The notes: a model not told the origin generated them from the letters alone. A stretch of 64,000 bases of DNA from Aggregicoccus sp. 17bor-14 (GCF_009659535.1 NZ_VJZZ01000001.1:511424-575423), one strand, 5' to 3'. Shown: positions 48,995 through 58,357, numbered from the stretch's first letter. A program made the numbers and translations.

Positions 48995-50590
48995 CTAGCC
49001 CGGGCGGTACACCCGGTAGTCGATCTCCGGGAACACGTTGTCGCGGCTCTCCAGCTGCGCGAGCGAGCCCTCGTCGATGCCGCCCGGCCCCGCGCGCAGC
49101 TGCTCGTGCAGTTTCTGGAAGCGCAGCACGTGCTCCTTCGTGCGGCGCAGCGCGTAGTCCACCATGGTGCCGGTCTTGAGGATGAAGGCCCAGTCGCTCG
49201 CCTGCGCGAGCAGCAGCTCGCGCGCGGCCTGGTTCAGCGCGCGCCGCTGCAGGGTGTTGGCCTCGGGGAAGTCGCGGGCGAGCTCCACCATGCGCTTCGC
49301 GCACTGCAGCAGGTGGCGGTAGAGCCAGTCGTTCGCCGGGTCCAGCCACATGTTCGCGTACCCGCGCTCGCCCCAGGAGGACATGGGTGGCGTGGCCACC
49401 TGGTTCTCCGGGAACTGCTCGAGGTCGTCCGTCGGGGTGACCAGCTGCAGCGAGTCCTTCAGCTGGGCCGCCTGGCGGATGAGGGCGTCGATGAAGTGCG
49501 GCCCCTCGAACCACCAGTGCCCGTAGAGCTCGGCGTCGTAGGGGGCCACCACCACGGGGCGGCGCGCGCCCATGCGCGAGGCGAGGTGCTCCACCTGCTT
49601 CTGGCGGTTGAAGAGGAAGTTGCCCGCGTGCACCCGGGCCCGCTCGCGCGCGGCCTCGGGATCGTAGGGGGCCTTCTCCGCCGTCTTGCCGGTGATGCGG
49701 AAGTACTTGAAGCCGGTGTTCTTGCGGTCCCCGGTGGGCTGGATGAAGGGGCGCACGTAGTCCAGGTCGAGGTCCCAGCCGATGTCCCGGTAGAACTCGC
49801 GGTACACGGGGTCGCCCGGGTAGCCCGTCTCCGAGCTCCACACCTGCTGGCTGCTCTCCGGGTCGCGCGCGTACGCGGCCACGCCGGCCTCGGTGTAGAT
49901 GGGGGCGTAGGGGCCGAAGAGCGGGCGCGGGGTCGCGTCCGTGACCCCGTGGGTGTCCGTGAAGAAGAAGCGGATGCGCTCGGCGGCGAGGAAGCGCTCC
50001 ACGCCCGGGTAGTAGCCGCACTCGGCGAGCCAGATGCCGCGCGGGTCGCGCCCGAAGTTCTGGCGGTAGTGGTTCGCGGCGACGGTGATCTGCGCGCGCA
50101 CCGCCTCGGGCACCGGCTGCATCAGCGGCAGGAAGCCGTGGGTGGCGCAGCAGGTGATGATCTCGAGGAACCCTGCATCCTGCAGCCGGCGGAAGGCCCC
50201 CACCAGGTCGCGCCCGTAGCGCCCGTTGAAGGCCTGGCGCAGCGCCTCGAAGTGGTCTCGGTAGAAGCGCGCCACCGGCCCGAAGGTGGCGTCGTCGCGG
50301 GTGCGGTGCACCTCGCGCGCGCCCAGCTCGCACAGCTGATCGAGCCGCCGCGCGTAGCGCGCCACGAGCAGCTCGTCGCGCAACATGGTGACGAGCGTGG
50401 GGGTGAGCGTCAGCGTGAGGCGGAACGGCACCCGGTCCTCGACGAGCTGGTCGAAGACGCGCAGCAGCGGCAGGTAGGTCTCCGAGATGGCCTCGAAGAG
50501 CCAGTCCTCCTCGAGGAAGTCCTCGTGCTCCGGATGGCGGACGAAGGGCAGGTGGGCGTGCAGAACGATCGCGAGCGATCCCTGGCTCAT
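48995..50590 (-). CDS. GH57 family alpha-glucan enzyme (branching enzyme or amylase)
   Basis: 531 residues. GH57 motifs in order: LHAHLPFVRHPE, the CCATHGFLPLM region, GIWLAECGYYPGVE with the nucleophile Glu, and VAPYDAELYGHWWFEG with the acid Asp. The C-terminal DUF1957-type domain is present. Close relatives are 1,4-alpha-glucan branching enzymes and alpha-amylases; substrate and product cannot be told from sequence alone. It is cytoplasmic (no signal peptide). Located 11 bp downstream of the DUF4912 gene, a pairing that recurs in other bacteria to my recollection. Confidence 0.9.
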   Translation of the reverse strand: MSQGSLAIVLHAHLPFVRHPEHEDFLEEDWLFEAISETYLPLLRVFDQLVEDRVPFRLTLTLTPTLVTMLRDELLVARYARRLDQLCELGAREVHRTRDDATFGPVARFYRDHFEALRQAFNGRYGRDLVGAFRRLQDAGFLEIITCCATHGFLPLMQPVPEAVRAQITVAANHYRQNFGRDPRGIWLAECGYYPGVERFLAAERIRFFFTDTHGVTDATPRPLFGPYAPIYTEAGVAAYARDPESSQQVWSSETGYPGDPVYREFYRDIGWDLDLDYVRPFIQPTGDRKNTGFKYFRITGKTAEKAPYDPEAARERARVHAGNFLFNRQKQVEHLASRMGARRPVVVAPYDAELYGHWWFEGPHFIDALIRQAAQLKDSLQLVTPTDDLEQFPENQVATPPMSSWGERGYANMWLDPANDWLYRHLLQCAKRMVELARDFPEANTLQRRALNQAARELLLAQASDWAFILKTGTMVDYALRRTKEHVLRFQKLHEQLRAGPGGIDEGSLAQLESRDNVFPEIDYRVYRPG

Positions 50591-50601
50591 GGCGCGCTCC
50601 T

Positions 50602-52413
50602 CTAGCGTCCCCGCCCGGAGGGCGAGGGAGACCAGGACGTCTGATCGGAGCTGCCCTCGCTGCGCGGCGGGGCCTCCAGATACGTGGGGGAGGAAGGCTG
50701 CTCGGCGGCGGGCCCCGGAGGAGGCAGCTCGCTCTCGCGGCGCACCTCGACCAGGTCCTCGAAGCCGCCGCTGCCCGGCAGGGGCACGCGGCGCCAGGTG
50801 ATGTACTCGCGCACGGTGGCGGCCGGCGGGAGCGCGGCCGGCTGCGGCTCGAGCGCGCCGAGCCGCGGCACGCCCGCCGCGGGCACGCGCATGAAGCGCA
50901 CGGAGTGATCCGCGGAGGGGCCCTCGGGCGGCAGCTGCACGCGGTTGGTGGAGTGGCCGATGCGCCGCGAGCGCCCGTCGCGCCCGACGAAGTGCAGCTC
51001 CACCCGGTAGGCGCGGCCGGGCGTGAGGCCGTGCAGGTAGAAGCTGCGCGACTCGAGCGCGAAGTCCTGCTCGCGCACCATGCGCTCGCCCTCGAAGACG
51101 CGCAGCACGGCGCGCGGCTCGCTCACCCCGTTCAGGGCGCGCTCCCGGGCGGCCTGGGAGATGTCCCAGAAGACGAAGAGGGTACGCGGATCACGCGGGA
51201 GGGCGATGGCGGCGTCGTCCGCATACTCGGAGGGCAGCTCGCCCATGCCCTGGCTGGAGGGGTGCGGCGCGGACACCTCGTGAGCAGGCGGGTGGGTGAG
51301 GTGGTGGCGGCGCGCCTCCTCTTCCCCGGCGACGCGCGCGACGAAGAAGCCCTCGACGAGGGGTTCGGCCTCGTGCTGCTCCATTGCAGACAGTTCCTCG
51401 GTTTCGCCGTGCAGGGCGGGCTCGTGGGCAGAGGGTGGGCGGATGGGCGCCGGCGATGCGGGCGCGGCGGACTCGGCCGATGGTGGGGTCGCCTCCTCCG
51501 GAATGCTCGTGGCGACAGGCCCCTCGGCTGCCGGAGGTCCAACCGATGACGCTTGCTGCGCCGCAGGTTCAGGTCGCGAACGGGGGCGCGCCGGGAAGCT
51601 CACGACCTCGGCGCGCGCCGTGGTGGCCGGGGCTGGTACCGGGCCGTCCCGGAAGGGCTCCGGTGGCGCGCCAGCCGCTGCGGCCTCCTCGGTGGCCGAC
51701 GGTGCGGCCGCGGGGGCCGCCCGCTTCGCGGCCGTCTTGCGAGCAGGCGCCTTCTTCTGCGCGGGCTTGCTGGCGGCAGTGTCCTCGGCTGCCGCAGGCG
51801 TGCGCGCCGCTGCCTTCGGGCCAGGCGCGGTCCGGGCCGCCTGCGACTCCGCTGCGGGGACCTCGACCGCGGGTGCGTCCATGGGCACAGCTTCAGGCGC
51901 GGGGCGCGGCGCCGGGGCCTCCGCAGCCACGGCCTTCCGGGCCGGTGCCTTCTTCGCCGCGGGCTTCTCGGGGGCGTCCTCGGCTGCGCGCCCGGATGCG
52001 GCCGTCTTCCGGGCCGCGGCCTCGGCCGGCGCAGCAGGAGGCCCCTTCACGACCTCCTTCGCGGCAGGCGCAGGCGTGGCCGTCTTGGCGGCCGCCCTCG
52101 GCGCTGCCGGCTTCGCGTCCGTCTTCTGCGCGGACTTCGTCGTTGCCGTCTTCGGCGCGGGCTTCGGCGCAGCCGTCTTCGCCGCCTTCTGCGCGGGCTT
52201 CGTCGTCGCCGTCTTCGCGGCCACCTTGGCCGCAGTCTTTGCGGCCGAGCGCCCGCCGGCGACGAGGCCCGCCACCTTCGCCACCGCGGGGACGGCGGTC
52301 ACGAGCGCCGCGACGAGCTCCGCCTTCGTCTTGAGCTTGCTGTGTCCGGGGCCCAGGTGCTTGCGGGCCAGCTCCCGCAAGTAGGCCACGGTGACGCTCT
52401 TGAGATCTTGCAT
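50602..52413 (-). CDS. DUF4912 protein with SAP/Rho-N-like start and histone H1-like linker
   Basis: 603 residues. The first 40 (LKSVTVAYLRELARKHLGPGHSKLKTKAELVAAL) look like a SAP or Rho-N-type nucleic acid-binding helix pair. About 180 residues of Lys/Ala/Pro repeats follow (AAKTAAKVAAKTATTK and many variants), as in histone H1-like proteins. A Pro/Ser-rich stretch leads to a DUF4912 domain (about 375-500) with ALPRDPRTLFVFWDIS and FYLHGLTPGRAYRVEL. Role unknown. No ribosome binding site precedes the ATG, and a promoter ends about seven bases upstream, so it may be leaderless. The GH57 gene follows after 11 bp. Confidence 0.85.
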   Translation of the reverse strand: MQDLKSVTVAYLRELARKHLGPGHSKLKTKAELVAALVTAVPAVAKVAGLVAGGRSAAKTAAKVAAKTATTKPAQKAAKTAAPKPAPKTATTKSAQKTDAKPAAPRAAAKTATPAPAAKEVVKGPPAAPAEAAARKTAASGRAAEDAPEKPAAKKAPARKAVAAEAPAPRPAPEAVPMDAPAVEVPAAESQAARTAPGPKAAARTPAAAEDTAASKPAQKKAPARKTAAKRAAPAAAPSATEEAAAAGAPPEPFRDGPVPAPATTARAEVVSFPARPRSRPEPAAQQASSVGPPAAEGPVATSIPEEATPPSAESAAPASPAPIRPPSAHEPALHGETEELSAMEQHEAEPLVEGFFVARVAGEEEARRHHLTHPPAHEVSAPHPSSQGMGELPSEYADDAAIALPRDPRTLFVFWDISQAARERALNGVSEPRAVLRVFEGERMVREQDFALESRSFYLHGLTPGRAYRVELHFVGRDGRSRRIGHSTNRVQLPPEGPSADHSVRFMRVPAAGVPRLGALEPQPAALPPAATVREYITWRRVPLPGSGGFEDLVEVRRESELPPPGPAAEQPSSPTYLEAPPRSEGSSDQTSWSPSPSGRGR

Positions 52414-52426
52414 AGACGTGGCTCGC

Positions 52427-52454
52427 GTTTAAGCCCGCGCTTGCGGGCGGTCAA
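52427..52454 (-). promoter_or_regulatory. DUF4912-GH57 promoter with inverted repeat in the spacer
   Basis: TTGACC (52449-52454) and TTAAAC (52427-52432) on the minus strand, 16-bp spacer. The spacer is GCCCGC-AAGC-GCGGGC, a 6-bp inverted repeat with a 4-nt centre. The start would be near 52420 and the ATG is at 52413. Confidence 0.45.
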
Positions 52455-52579
52455 CGCGTGAATCCCCTTCTGTTCGTCGCTCGACCGGGCCCTCGCAGTG
52501 CGCCGGCCGAGGCACCGATTCCCCGGCGATGACGCCCGGCGATGACACCCGGTGCAGCGCCCGGGTATCCTCGGCACGC

Positions 52580-54307
52580 GTGAGCGATCTGCCCAGAGTG
52601 CTGCTCTGCAGCTACGAGGTCGTCCCGGGACCGACGGGGGCCTCCCGCCGGGTGGGCGAGTACCTGCGCGCGCTGCAGGAGCGCTACAGCGTCGTGGTGC
52701 TGTGCGCGAAGACGCCCGATCACGCGCACATCGAGAAGCTGCACGGCGCTCGCGTGCTGCGCGTCCCGGTGGGCACGGGAGACCTCACCTCGCGGCTGCA
52801 GACCTACGAGCGCGCGGTGCGCCGTCAGCTGGAGAGCGAGGAGTACGCAATCGCCCACTTCTTCGAGCCCGCGGCCGGCCACGCGCTGTGCGAGCTCCGG
52901 GGCGAGCACGGCGCCCGCCTCGTCTACGAGGCCCAGGGCTTTCCCTCGCTGGAGCTCCCCGCCCGGCACCCCGGCGTCGAGGTCGATGCCCGGCTCGTCT
53001 CGGGACTGCGCGACCAGGAGCTGCACTGCCTGCGCCGCGTGGACCGGGTCATCGTGGGCTCCGAGCTCACGCGCCGCTACGTCCTCGGCCTGGGAGTCGA
53101 CGAGACGGCGGTGCGGGTGCTGCGGGCGCCGGTGCCGGTCCTCCCCTCCCCTGCCACTTCCGTGGAGGCGCCCCTCTCCGCGCCGCTGGAGATCCTGTAC
53201 CTGGGCAGCCAGGTCGCCTGGCAGGGGCTCACCTGCCTGCTCAACGCCGTGGCGCTCGCCTCGACCCAGGCGCCCGTGCACCTGCGGCTCGTGGGACCGC
53301 GGCATCCGGTCTACGCCCCCTCACTCGAGGTGCTGACGGCCGAGCTCGGGCTGCAGGAGCGTGTCGAGTGGGTGGGCCCCGTCTCGCCGGAGCAGCTGCC
53401 CGCGGTGCTCGCTCGCGCCGACGTGGGCGTCGCGCCGCTCGAGGACGTGGAGCGCAACCGGGTGCAGGGCGGTGCGCTCGCGAAGCTGAGCGACTACCTC
53501 GCGGCGGGCAAGCCGGTGATCGCCTCGGACCTGCCGCTCACGCGCGCACAGCTTCCGGAGGGCGCCGCGCTGCTGCACCCACCCGGCGATGCGCGCGCGC
53601 TCGCGGCCCACCTCGTCACCCTCGCCCGCTCCCCATCGCTGCGCCGGCGGCTCGGCGCCGAAGCGCGTGCGTTCGCGGCCCGGACGCTGGACAGCGCGCG
53701 CGTGGGCGCCGAGCTGCTCGCGCTCTACGACGGGCTGCTCTCGCCCGCCGCCGCGCGCCCGCGCCCCCCCGGGCTGCGCGCCTCCGCGCCACACCCGCCC
53801 ATGCACGAGCGCGAGACGGATCCCGCGTCGACGGTGCGGGCCCTCAGCGCCGCCGAGCAGCCGACGGATCCCGCGCGCCCCGTGGCTCCGCGCATCGCCG
53901 CCCCGCCTCCGCTGCCGCCGCGCGTGCCCTCGCGCGTGGGGATTCCCGCGATCCCTGCGCCCCCCGCCGCGCGCCCTCCAGCGACGCCCGCGCCGCAGAG
54001 AGCAGAGATTTCCAGAGCGGCCGTCTCGGCGCCCGCGAAGGGGTCCACCCATGGGTTGGAGCCGGCCGAAGAGCTGACGGAGGACGTCGAGGAGGCCGAG
54101 GAGATCCTCGAGGCGGACGCGCTCGACGAGCCCACCCTCTCCCCCTGGTTCGCGCAGGCCGCGCACGGCTACTGCCCGCCAGAGGGTGCGCGCTTCACGC
54201 GCCACACCCCGCCCACGAACTTCCCGGGCCGCGAGGAGGAGACGGATCCCGCGCGCGCAGCGCCGCGCACACCGGCGCCCTCCCTGCCACGGACCAAGCC
54301 GCGCTGA
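52580..54307 (+). CDS. GT4-like glycosyltransferase with disordered C-terminal tail
   Basis: 575 residues. Residues 1-385 are a GT-B glycosyltransferase: VVPGPTGASRRVGEYLRAL in the N-lobe, EILYLGSQVAWQGL, LRLVGPR and VGVAPLEDVERNRVQGGALAKLSDYLAAGKPVIA in the C-lobe. The remaining 190 residues are Pro/Ala-rich and acidic, with a repeated ETDPA sequence and AEELTEDVEEAEEILEADALDEP, and are probably disordered. The start is GTG at 52580; an ATG at 52529 in the same frame would add 17 residues. Sugar and acceptor unknown. It is divergent from the DUF4912-GH57 pair and lies upstream of aglZ. Confidence 0.85.
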   Translation: MSDLPRVLLCSYEVVPGPTGASRRVGEYLRALQERYSVVVLCAKTPDHAHIEKLHGARVLRVPVGTGDLTSRLQTYERAVRRQLESEEYAIAHFFEPAAGHALCELRGEHGARLVYEAQGFPSLELPARHPGVEVDARLVSGLRDQELHCLRRVDRVIVGSELTRRYVLGLGVDETAVRVLRAPVPVLPSPATSVEAPLSAPLEILYLGSQVAWQGLTCLLNAVALASTQAPVHLRLVGPRHPVYAPSLEVLTAELGLQERVEWVGPVSPEQLPAVLARADVGVAPLEDVERNRVQGGALAKLSDYLAAGKPVIASDLPLTRAQLPEGAALLHPPGDARALAAHLVTLARSPSLRRRLGAEARAFAARTLDSARVGAELLALYDGLLSPAAARPRPPGLRASAPHPPMHERETDPASTVRALSAAEQPTDPARPVAPRIAAPPPLPPRVPSRVGIPAIPAPPAARPPATPAPQRAEISRAAVSAPAKGSTHGLEPAEELTEDVEEAEEILEADALDEPTLSPWFAQAAHGYCPPEGARFTRHTPPTNFPGREEETDPARAAPRTPAPSLPRTKPR

Positions 54308-54442
54308 GCGCTGACCGAAAGGTCTTCCGGCGCACAGTGATGGCAGGCAACCGAGCGCGCGCACGATGCTTTCCATCCATCGCGCACGCCCGGTAGGCTG
54401 CGGCGGTTTCACTCCTCTCTCTCAGTGGGTCCCAAGAGCGCC

Positions 54443-57400
54443 ATGGAGCGTCGCGTCCTCATCGTCGAAAGCCAGAACGAGTTCGCCCTGAGCATGGCGA
54501 GCGTGCTGCGGAGCGCGGGCTACCAGACGGCCATGGCTCCCACGGCGGCCGATGCGCAGCGCGAGCTGGAGAAGCGGCGGCCGGACCTGGTGGTGGTGCG
54601 CGCCGAGCTGCCGGACCAGTCCGGCTTCACGCTCTGCGGCCAGATCAAGAAGGGCAAGTTCGGCCAGAACCTGCGCGTGCTGCTGCTCTCCTCGGCCACG
54701 GGCGTGGAGGGGCTGAACCAGCACCGCCAGACGCCGGCCGCGGCGGACGGCTACCTCCTCATCCCCTTCGAGATGGGCGAGCTCGCGCAGATGAGCGCGG
54801 GCATCGTGGCCCCGCCTGCGCCCGCCTCCCCCGAGCGCGACGCGCTCGAGGCCTCGATGGATGCCTCGATGGACTCGGCGCTCGCGGGCGAGGCACCGCG
54901 CGAGGCCGCCCCGCAGCCGCCCCCCATCCGCACGCAGGCAGCCGGCGGCCCCCCGCGCCTGCCGCGCCGCGAGCGCCGCAGCGCGATCAACGACGAGGAC
55001 CGCGCCTTCCTCGACCGGGCCTTCCAGTCGATCGCGGACCGCAAGGCGGAGCTGCTCGCCGAGAGCCGCCAGGTGCGCCGCACGCCCCCGCGCCGCGAGC
55101 AGATGGGCACGCCCGAGGGCAAGATCCAGATCCTGCGCGACGAGCTCAAGACGCGCGAGGCCCAGCTGGCCCGGCTCTCCGAGATCTGGAGCGTGCGCGA
55201 GCGGGAGCTGCTCTCGGTCGAGGACCGCCTCCACGAGAAGGACGTGGAGCTGCAGGGCCTGAAGATGCAGGTGGACGACCTGCTGCGCCGCTTCAACGAG
55301 GCGCAGAACACCATGCTCCTGAAGGAGCGCGAGCACGGTGCCACGGTCGACGATCTCATCCTCCAGAAGTTCGCCACCGAGAAGGACCTCATCGAGGTGG
55401 TGGCGGCCAAGGAGAAGGACATCAACGTCCTGCGCCGCGAGGCGAGCAACCGCGAGGACGAGCTCGCGCGCCGCGCCGGGGAGCTCGAGGAGCTGCGCCG
55501 CCAGCTCGAGGCGGCCGAGAAGCACACCTCGGTGCTCACGCTGGAGTTCGAGGTCAAGGAGCAGTCGCTGCAGGACGCGCTGCGCGGGCGCGAGGGCGAG
55601 GTCGCCCAGCTGACCGAGCGCGGCCAGAACCTGGAGCAGACGCTCGCGCAGACGCTGGCCGAGCGCGACGCGCGCTACGCGGAGCTGGCCGGCGAGCAGC
55701 AGGCCCTGCAGGACACCCTGGAGGCGGCGCGCGCCGAGCGCGAGCGCACCGTGCACGCGCTCGAGCAGCGCGCCCAGGGGGCCGAGGAGCACGGGCGCCA
55801 GACCGAGGAGGCGCTGCGCGAGGCACGCGCCGAGCGGGCCGCCTTCCAGGAGCGCACGGACGCGCAGGTCGCCGAGCTGGAGCAGGCGCTGGCCACGGCC
55901 ACCGGCGAGCGCGACCAGGTGCGCGCCGAGAAGGACGCGCTGGAGGAGGAGCTGACCGGCCGCCTCGCCGAGCGGGACGCGAAGGTCGCGGGGCTCGAGG
56001 CGGAGCTCTCGGAGACCATCGCCCGCGGCGAGCGCGCGGAGGCGGAGCTCAACGCCGCCATCCAGCAGCACCTCGAGCGCATCGGTGAGCTGGAGGGCGA
56101 GGTGGAGTCCGGCCGCGCCCACCTCGCCGACCGCGAGGAGGAGCTCACCGGCGAGCTGCGCGCGCTCTCCGAGGCGAAGGACACGCTCGAGCACACCCTG
56201 CGCGGCGAGCTGCAGGTGCTCTCCACCGCCAAGGACGCACTGGAGCTCGAGCTGCGCGGGCAGCTGCAGGCCCTCTCGGACGCGAAGGACGCGCTCGAGG
56301 AGGCGCTGCGCGGCGAGCTGCAGGCGCTCTCCACGGCGAAGGACACGCTCGAGGCGGAGCTGCGCGGCGAGCTCGAGGCGCTCACCGAGGCGAAGGACGC
56401 GCTGGAGCAGGACCTCAGCGGCCAGCTCGAGGCGAGCCAGCGCGCGGGCGAGGAGCTGCAGGCCCGGGTGATGTCGCTCGAGGAGACGGTGTCCGCGCGC
56501 GAGGCGAGCCTCGAGGCGCTCGAGGCCCGGCTCGCCGAGACCGAGGCGCAGCTCGCGGACACGCGCGGCAACCTCGAGGCCACGGGGCAGACGCTCGCCT
56601 CCACCGAGGCGACCCTCTCCGAGACGCAGGAGGCCCTCTCCAGCACCCGCGGCGAGCTGGAGGCCACGGCGCAGACCCTGGCCCAGACCCAGGAGAGCCT
56701 CTTCGAGACGCAGACCCAGCTCGAGCAGACCCGCGAGCAGCTGTCCGGGACGCAGGCCCAGCGCGAGGCGCTCACGGCGGAGCTCGCCGAGACGCAGGGC
56801 ACGCTCGCGCGCACGGTGCAGGAGCGCACGGACCTCGAGGCGGAGCTGCACGGGGCGCGCGAGGAGCTGGAGCGCGGCGCCGAGGCGCTGCGCGCGAGCG
56901 AGGAGGCGCGGGCCGCGCTGGACGCGGAGCTCAACGCGCAGCTCGCGCAGGTGCGCACCGAGCTCGCGGAGCTGCAGGGCCAGTACGAGGCGGAGCGCAG
57001 CGCGCACCAGCAGCTGGTCGAGGACAGCGCCGCGCAGCAGCAGGCGCTGCAGGAGCAGCTCACCCAGGCGCAGGACCAGGGCAACGACCTGGCCGAGCAG
57101 CTCTTCGCGACGAACCAGGAGCTGGGCGCGCGCGTCGCCGAGGTCACCCAGCTGGGCAGCCAGCTCGCGGCGACCGAGGATGCGCGCGCGGGGCTCGAGG
57201 AGCGGCTGCAGGCGCTGACCGCGGACTCCCAGCGGCGCGAGGAGCTGCTGCACAACGACCTGGCCAAGGCCGGCCAGGAGCTGGAGGACGCGCGCAGCCG
57301 GCTCACCGTGCTCTCGCAGGAGAAGCAGCGGCTGGGCGAGGCGCACGCGCGCGAGCTCGCGGCGCGCGCCGAGCAGCTCAAGCAGGCGGAGGCGCGCCTG

Positions 57401-58357
57401 CGCGCGCAGGCCGAGGAGGGCCGGCGCCAGACGGAGCAGCTCAACGCCCAGCTCGCGGCGCTGGCCGGCGAGCGCGACGGCGTGCGCAAGGAGCTCGCCG
57501 AGCGCGACGAGCAGCTGCGGGTGGCGGGCGTCGCCCAGGCGAAGCTGCTCAACGAGCGCGACGGGCTGGGCGCCCAGCTCCAGCAGTCGCAGGCGCGGCT
57601 GCAGGAGGCCCAGCAGGCGCAGGCCGCCGAGCGCGCGGAGGCGAAGCGCCAGGCGGACGAGCTCGCGGCGAAGCTCGCCCGCGCCGAGGCCCGCATCGTC
57701 CAGGTGACGCAGGAGGCCCAGGCGCGCGCCGCGGACGCGGACGCGAAGCTGCGCGACGCGCAGGGCCAGCTGGGTGTGCGCGCGAAGAAGATCCAGGAGC
57801 TGGAGCTCGCGGTCGAGAACGCGCACGGCGCCAAGGTGCGCGTGGAGAAGGAGTCCGCGGCGAAGCTCGCGAGCACCGAGACCCGCGCGAACGAGGCGCA
57901 GGTGAAGCTCGCGGCGGCCCAGCGCGAGCGCAAGGACCTCGAGGCCCGGCAGCACAAGGAGATCGAGGACCTGCTCGCGAAGCAGAAGGCGGAGCTCGAG
58001 CGGCGCGAGGCGATCAAGGCCCAGGAGGTGGCCCGCCTGCAGCAGTCCGTGCAGGAGAAGAGCAAGGCCCTCAAGGTGGTGGAGCTGGAGCTTGCCCGCT
58101 ACAAGGCGAAGGCCCCGGCGGCCGGCGCGGCCGCCCCCGCGGCCCGCCCGGTGGCCGGCGTGGCGCTCGCGGATGCGGCCGTCACGGCCGTGGCCGCCCC
58201 CCGCCCTGCCCCTGCGGCGCGCCCGGCGCCTGCGGCGGCCGCCCCTGCGCGCCCTGCGGCCCCGGCGCGTCCCGCGGCCGCCCCCGCGGCGAGCGCCCCC
58301 GTGCCCCCGCCGGAGGAGGCGGACTGGACGGCGCTGGTCGACGAGCTGGACAAGTAG
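54443..58357 (+). CDS. aglZ: AglZ-type gliding motility protein (pseudo-receiver plus long coiled coil)
   Basis: 1,304 residues. Residues 1-115 have a response-regulator fold that has lost its chemistry: the acidic pair is Glu9-Ser10, the phospho-Asp place is Arg53 (VVVRAELPD) and the lysine place is Ile107 (YLLIPFE). A Pro-rich linker follows. From about residue 210 to 1225 the sequence is coiled coil, including TPEGKIQILRDELKTREAQL. An Ala/Pro tail ends it. M. xanthus AglZ (about 1,395 residues, filament-forming, needed for adventurous gliding) has this layout; FrzS is similar but shorter. ATG at 54443 is used; GTG at 54425 is possible. No other motility gene is adjacent. Confidence 0.9.
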   Translation: MERRVLIVESQNEFALSMASVLRSAGYQTAMAPTAADAQRELEKRRPDLVVVRAELPDQSGFTLCGQIKKGKFGQNLRVLLLSSATGVEGLNQHRQTPAAADGYLLIPFEMGELAQMSAGIVAPPAPASPERDALEASMDASMDSALAGEAPREAAPQPPPIRTQAAGGPPRLPRRERRSAINDEDRAFLDRAFQSIADRKAELLAESRQVRRTPPRREQMGTPEGKIQILRDELKTREAQLARLSEIWSVRERELLSVEDRLHEKDVELQGLKMQVDDLLRRFNEAQNTMLLKEREHGATVDDLILQKFATEKDLIEVVAAKEKDINVLRREASNREDELARRAGELEELRRQLEAAEKHTSVLTLEFEVKEQSLQDALRGREGEVAQLTERGQNLEQTLAQTLAERDARYAELAGEQQALQDTLEAARAERERTVHALEQRAQGAEEHGRQTEEALREARAERAAFQERTDAQVAELEQALATATGERDQVRAEKDALEEELTGRLAERDAKVAGLEAELSETIARGERAEAELNAAIQQHLERIGELEGEVESGRAHLADREEELTGELRALSEAKDTLEHTLRGELQVLSTAKDALELELRGQLQALSDAKDALEEALRGELQALSTAKDTLEAELRGELEALTEAKDALEQDLSGQLEASQRAGEELQARVMSLEETVSAREASLEALEARLAETEAQLADTRGNLEATGQTLASTEATLSETQEALSSTRGELEATAQTLAQTQESLFETQTQLEQTREQLSGTQAQREALTAELAETQGTLARTVQERTDLEAELHGAREELERGAEALRASEEARAALDAELNAQLAQVRTELAELQGQYEAERSAHQQLVEDSAAQQQALQEQLTQAQDQGNDLAEQLFATNQELGARVAEVTQLGSQLAATEDARAGLEERLQALTADSQRREELLHNDLAKAGQELEDARSRLTVLSQEKQRLGEAHARELAARAEQLKQAEARLRAQAEEGRRQTEQLNAQLAALAGERDGVRKELAERDEQLRVAGVAQAKLLNERDGLGAQLQQSQARLQEAQQAQAAERAEAKRQADELAAKLARAEARIVQVTQEAQARAADADAKLRDAQGQLGVRAKKIQELELAVENAHGAKVRVEKESAAKLASTETRANEAQVKLAAAQRERKDLEARQHKEIEDLLAKQKAELERREAIKAQEVARLQQSVQEKSKALKVVELELARYKAKAPAAGAAAPAARPVAGVALADAAVTAVAAPRPAPAARPAPAAAAPARPAAPARPAAAPAASAPVPPPEEADWTALVDELDK
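56153..56422 (+). repeat. Five 54-bp tandem repeats inside aglZ
   Basis: Encodes five 18-residue units (residues 571-660 of the aglZ product) of the form ELxALSxAKDxLExxLRG. Units match at most positions but not at every base, so the array is old or under selection at protein level. Confidence 0.85.
56531..56761 (+). repeat. Eleven strict Leu/Thr heptads inside aglZ
   Basis: Residues 697-773 are eleven consecutive seven-residue units, each with Leu at position 1 and Thr at position 4 (LAETEAQ, LADTRGN, LEATGQT and so on to LSGTQAQ). Threonine at a core place is unusual. Confidence 0.85.

Noticed and set aside
52522-52547. Two 13-bp direct repeats CCCGGCGATGAC(G/A) before the GT4 gene
   Set aside because: Only two copies next to each other; probably a small slippage duplication. 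Not enough for an operator or iteron claim.
54443-58357. Calling the coiled-coil receiver protein FrzS
   Set aside because: FrzS has the same layout but is about 555 residues. The 1,304-residue length and long coiled coil fit AglZ better.
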